DNA from: CAYTPI01 sp964439625
GTDB taxonomy: Bacteria > Chloroflexota > Anaerolineae > Aggregatilineales > UBA3940
Direction of reading: 5' to 3'
Length of the DNA: 64,000 nucleotides
NCBI GenBank assembly: GCA_964439625.1
Contig: CAYTPI010000001.1
Location: forward strand, 248,001-312,000
Shown here: positions 62,054 to 64,000 of the stretch, one piece after another
How the letters are laid out: each line of letters begins with the position of its first letter
How positions within the stretch are numbered: position 1 is the first letter of the stretch
Made by a program: the position numbers and the translations under genes
The notes under the pieces: model-generated
What the model saw: only the letters and a program-made list of their open reading frames with translations
Told to the model about the DNA's origin: nothing
Database searches by the model: none

Positions 62054-62986
62054 ATGGATCGACAAGAGATTGATTTGAACTGGCCTAAAGAGGCGCGGCG
62101 CATAGCCCATGGCATTCGCCAGCGTGTACTGGGTTTAACCATTGAACGCAACGGTTGTTATCTCAGTCAGGCCCTTTCCTCCGCGGAGATCTTGGCAGTA
62201 TTGTACAGCAAAGTCTTGACTTTGGGGCCGAGTGAGGCACCGGAGGTGCCGCCTGTGTTTGCAGGTGTGCCTGGGCAGGATGTCGAAAAAGTGACGGGTG
62301 CAGACTACAACGGAGCGCGTACTGCACACTATGATCGTTTACTGATTTCCCCAGCGCACTATGCTGTGGCTGTCTACGCTGCCTTGGTGGAAGTTGGGCG
62401 CATGGCACCTGAAGGCTTGCTTCAGTTCAATACAGATGGCAGTACCGTCGAAATGATCGGCGCAGAACACTCACCCGGCTTCGAACTGACTACGGGATCG
62501 TTTGGTCAAGCATTGAGCCAGGCTGGTGGTATAGCGATGGCTCGTAAACTCCGCGACGAACCGGGCATGGTCTATGTCTTTATGTCAGATGGCGAGTTAG
62601 AGGAAGGCCAGACGTGGGAGGCGTTGCAAGCATTGACCTTCTATGAGCTAGATAACGTAATTGTATACATTGATGTGAACGGGCAACAGGTCGATGGGTT
62701 GACGAAGGATGTTATGAACATTGAGCCGATTGATGCCCGCATCCAAGGGTTTGGGGCGCGTGCTATCAAGGTGGATGGGCATGACATTGAAGACTTAGCC
62801 AGTGTGCCAGACGTGCACAAGATGGATGGCAAGCCTACTGTTGCTTTGTGCTACACCAACCCCAGCCAAGGCATACCACTTCTAGATGAGCGCAAACCGA
62901 AGCTTCATTATGTGCGCTTCAAGAGCGACGAGGAAAAAGCGCGTTTCGAGGCGTATTTGAATGAGATGAAAGCGATGGAGATTTAG
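62054..62986 (+). CDS. Transketolase N-terminal (ThDP-binding) subunit
   Basis: The first of two separate transketolase chains. Beginning at ATG 62054 it has 310 residues. Visible are IGAEHSPGFELTTGSFGQALSQAGG and the ThDP/Mg motif SDGELEEGQTWEAL...DVNGQQ. The enzyme moves two-carbon units between sugar phosphates. In-frame ATGs at 61997 and 62006 would add 16-19 residues; the chosen start gives the standard N-terminus, though its ribosome site is weak. It is 5 bases upstream of the second subunit. Similar split pairs (AptA/AptB) act on apulose 4-phosphate. Confidence 0.9.
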   Translation: MDRQEIDLNWPKEARRIAHGIRQRVLGLTIERNGCYLSQALSSAEILAVLYSKVLTLGPSEAPEVPPVFAGVPGQDVEKVTGADYNGARTAHYDRLLISPAHYAVAVYAALVEVGRMAPEGLLQFNTDGSTVEMIGAEHSPGFELTTGSFGQALSQAGGIAMARKLRDEPGMVYVFMSDGELEEGQTWEALQALTFYELDNVIVYIDVNGQQVDGLTKDVMNIEPIDARIQGFGARAIKVDGHDIEDLASVPDVHKMDGKPTVALCYTNPSQGIPLLDERKPKLHYVRFKSDEEKARFEAYLNEMKAMEI

Positions 62987-62991
62987 ACACA

Positions 62992-64000
62992 ATGCAGTTA
63001 GAGACAAATGTTCACTCACGTAACCTGATCGAATTTGCCAAAGACCGACCGGAAGTCATTGTATTTTCGGGTGACCTGACGGGCTCAACTGAGATCAGTG
63101 CTTTCAAAGAAACATACCCAGAGCGCTTCTTTTCGCTGGGTATGGCTGAGCAGAACATGCTCAGTTGGGCTGGCGGTATGGCCCGCGAGGGGTATACGCC
63201 CTTTATTCACACATTTGCTGTCTTTTTGTATCGGCGTCCTTACGATCAGTTAGCGATGTCAGTTGCCTACCCCAACCTAAGGGTGCGGCTGTTTGGCTTC
63301 TTGCCGGGGATCACGACTCCGGGTGGTGTGACGCATCAGGCGATTGAGGACATTGCAGTGCTGCGAGGTCTACCAAACATGACGATCTTGGCAGTCGGCG
63401 ATGCAACGGATATCGAGTCAATTTTGGATGTGTCCCACGCTGTTGATGGCCCTGTTTACATCCGCATGTTGCGTAAACAAGTTCCTAGACTATTTCCCAC
63501 AACTGAGCGCCTCGAATTCAACCGGGCTCGTACCCTGCGAACTGGCGAAGATATCGCCCTGTTATCGATGGGTATCTGCACAGAAGAAGCCATACGCGCC
63601 ACCAGTGTTCTGGCTGAACGCGGTGTGTCCATTACACATCTGCATGTAACCACGCTCAAACCGTTTTCTGATCCTACCGTGGTGGAGGCTGTCACCAGCG
63701 TTAAGCGCGGCGTGATCACTATGGAGAACCATACGGTGATCGGGGGGCTAGGTACCGCCACCGCGGAAGTGATGGCAGAACATGGGGCAGGGGTTCCCCT
63801 GAGCCGGATCGGCCTGAACGACACATTCGCCCACGGCGCGACACGCGAACATTTAATGAAAGAGTACAAACTCGATGCGATCAGTTTGGTGAACCGTGTT
63901 GAGAAAATCCTTGGAGAGAAACTAAATATTACCGAAGATGATTTAGCCTCTGTTCGGTTTGACCCGGCGGACGTCGGCGGGGTTGAGCAACTCGAAGCGT
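62992..64000 (+). CDS. Transketolase C-terminal subunit (3' end cut by window)
   Basis: Second transketolase chain, from ATG 62992, open to the end of the window (at least 336 codons). It holds the pyrimidine-binding domain with SLGMAEQNMLSWAGGMAREG, including the catalytic Glu, and the transketolase C-terminal domain (from about residue 190, LRTGEDIALLSMGICTEEA). It reads like the C-terminal halves of transketolase/1-deoxyxylulose-5-phosphate synthase-like split enzymes. The stop lies outside the window. Confidence 0.9.
   Translation, partial: MQLETNVHSRNLIEFAKDRPEVIVFSGDLTGSTEISAFKETYPERFFSLGMAEQNMLSWAGGMAREGYTPFIHTFAVFLYRRPYDQLAMSVAYPNLRVRLFGFLPGITTPGGVTHQAIEDIAVLRGLPNMTILAVGDATDIESILDVSHAVDGPVYIRMLRKQVPRLFPTTERLEFNRARTLRTGEDIALLSMGICTEEAIRATSVLAERGVSITHLHVTTLKPFSDPTVVEAVTSVKRGVITMENHTVIGGLGTATAEVMAEHGAGVPLSRIGLNDTFAHGATREHLMKEYKLDAISLVNRVEKILGEKLNITEDDLASVRFDPADVGGVEQLEA

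Overview
The window looks like a piece of a Chloroflexota (probably Anaerolineae-type) chromosome. This is inferred from the kinds of genes present: a large secreted CSLREA/Calx-beta protein with a threonine-proline stalk, lipoproteins with glutamate/alanine or proline-rich linkers, a VanW protein beside MurB, a stand-alone PBP2/FtsI gene, a fused two-domain lycopene cyclase with phytoene synthase, and unmarked intermediate base composition. No rRNA, CRISPR array, insertion sequence or phage module was seen. One tRNA-Leu is present. Carotenoid genes and a 2-oxoglutarate/O2-dependent dioxygenase suggest an aerobe or facultative aerobe.

Bases 1-10,200 hold a myo-inositol catabolic region in two arms. 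On the + strand are iolD (cut by the window start), iolG and iolA/mmsA. On the - strand a Gfo/Idh/MocA dehydrogenase, iolC, iolB and an IolJ-type aldolase form an operon. Between the arms sit a PhyH-family dioxygenase (-) and an IclR regulator (+). Inosose dehydratase (iolE) is not in the window and may lie just upstream.

Bases 10,200-48,200 are mostly housekeeping and accessory genes. They include a tungstate-type ABC transporter in an operon with moaA, acetoacetyl-CoA synthetase, tRNA-Leu, a WD40 protein, a GT2 glycosyltransferase, a PLP aminotransferase, the large surface protein, ada, ftsL-like/ftsI and pdeM with an HTTM membrane protein. Further on come a cNMP-binding histidine kinase, DoxX-like and DUF4126 membrane proteins, vanW-murB, a VOC/lipoprotein/response-regulator operon, crtY-crtB, panC, a lipid kinase, a second HTTM-like protein and a GT-C glycosyltransferase. 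Decayed or very short genes lie at 14.85-15.27 kb and 43.4-43.6 kb.

Bases 48,200-64,000 are the most interesting part: a dedicated locus for uptake and breakdown of a sugar or sugar derivative. A long - strand operon encodes a ribose-type ABC importer (binding protein, ATPase, two permeases), a BtpA-family TIM barrel, DhaK and DhaL, a beta-hydroxyacid dehydrogenase, an M29 aminopeptidase-like metalloenzyme, a RuBisCO-like protein and an FGGY kinase. A two-domain VOC protein lies upstream on the same strand. A split transketolase (two subunits, the second cut by the window end) is divergent. The RuBisCO-like protein resembles the OiaX/OiaT group of D-apiose/apionate catabolism, and split transketolase plus FGGY kinase resembles the apulose-4-phosphate transketolase route. 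The combination with DhaKL, an M29 protein and BtpA, and without a DUF1537 kinase, does not match a pathway I know. The promoter region of this locus shares a 15-base motif (one mismatch) with the promoter of the PhyH gene next to the IclR regulator in the inositol region, so the two loci may be co-regulated.
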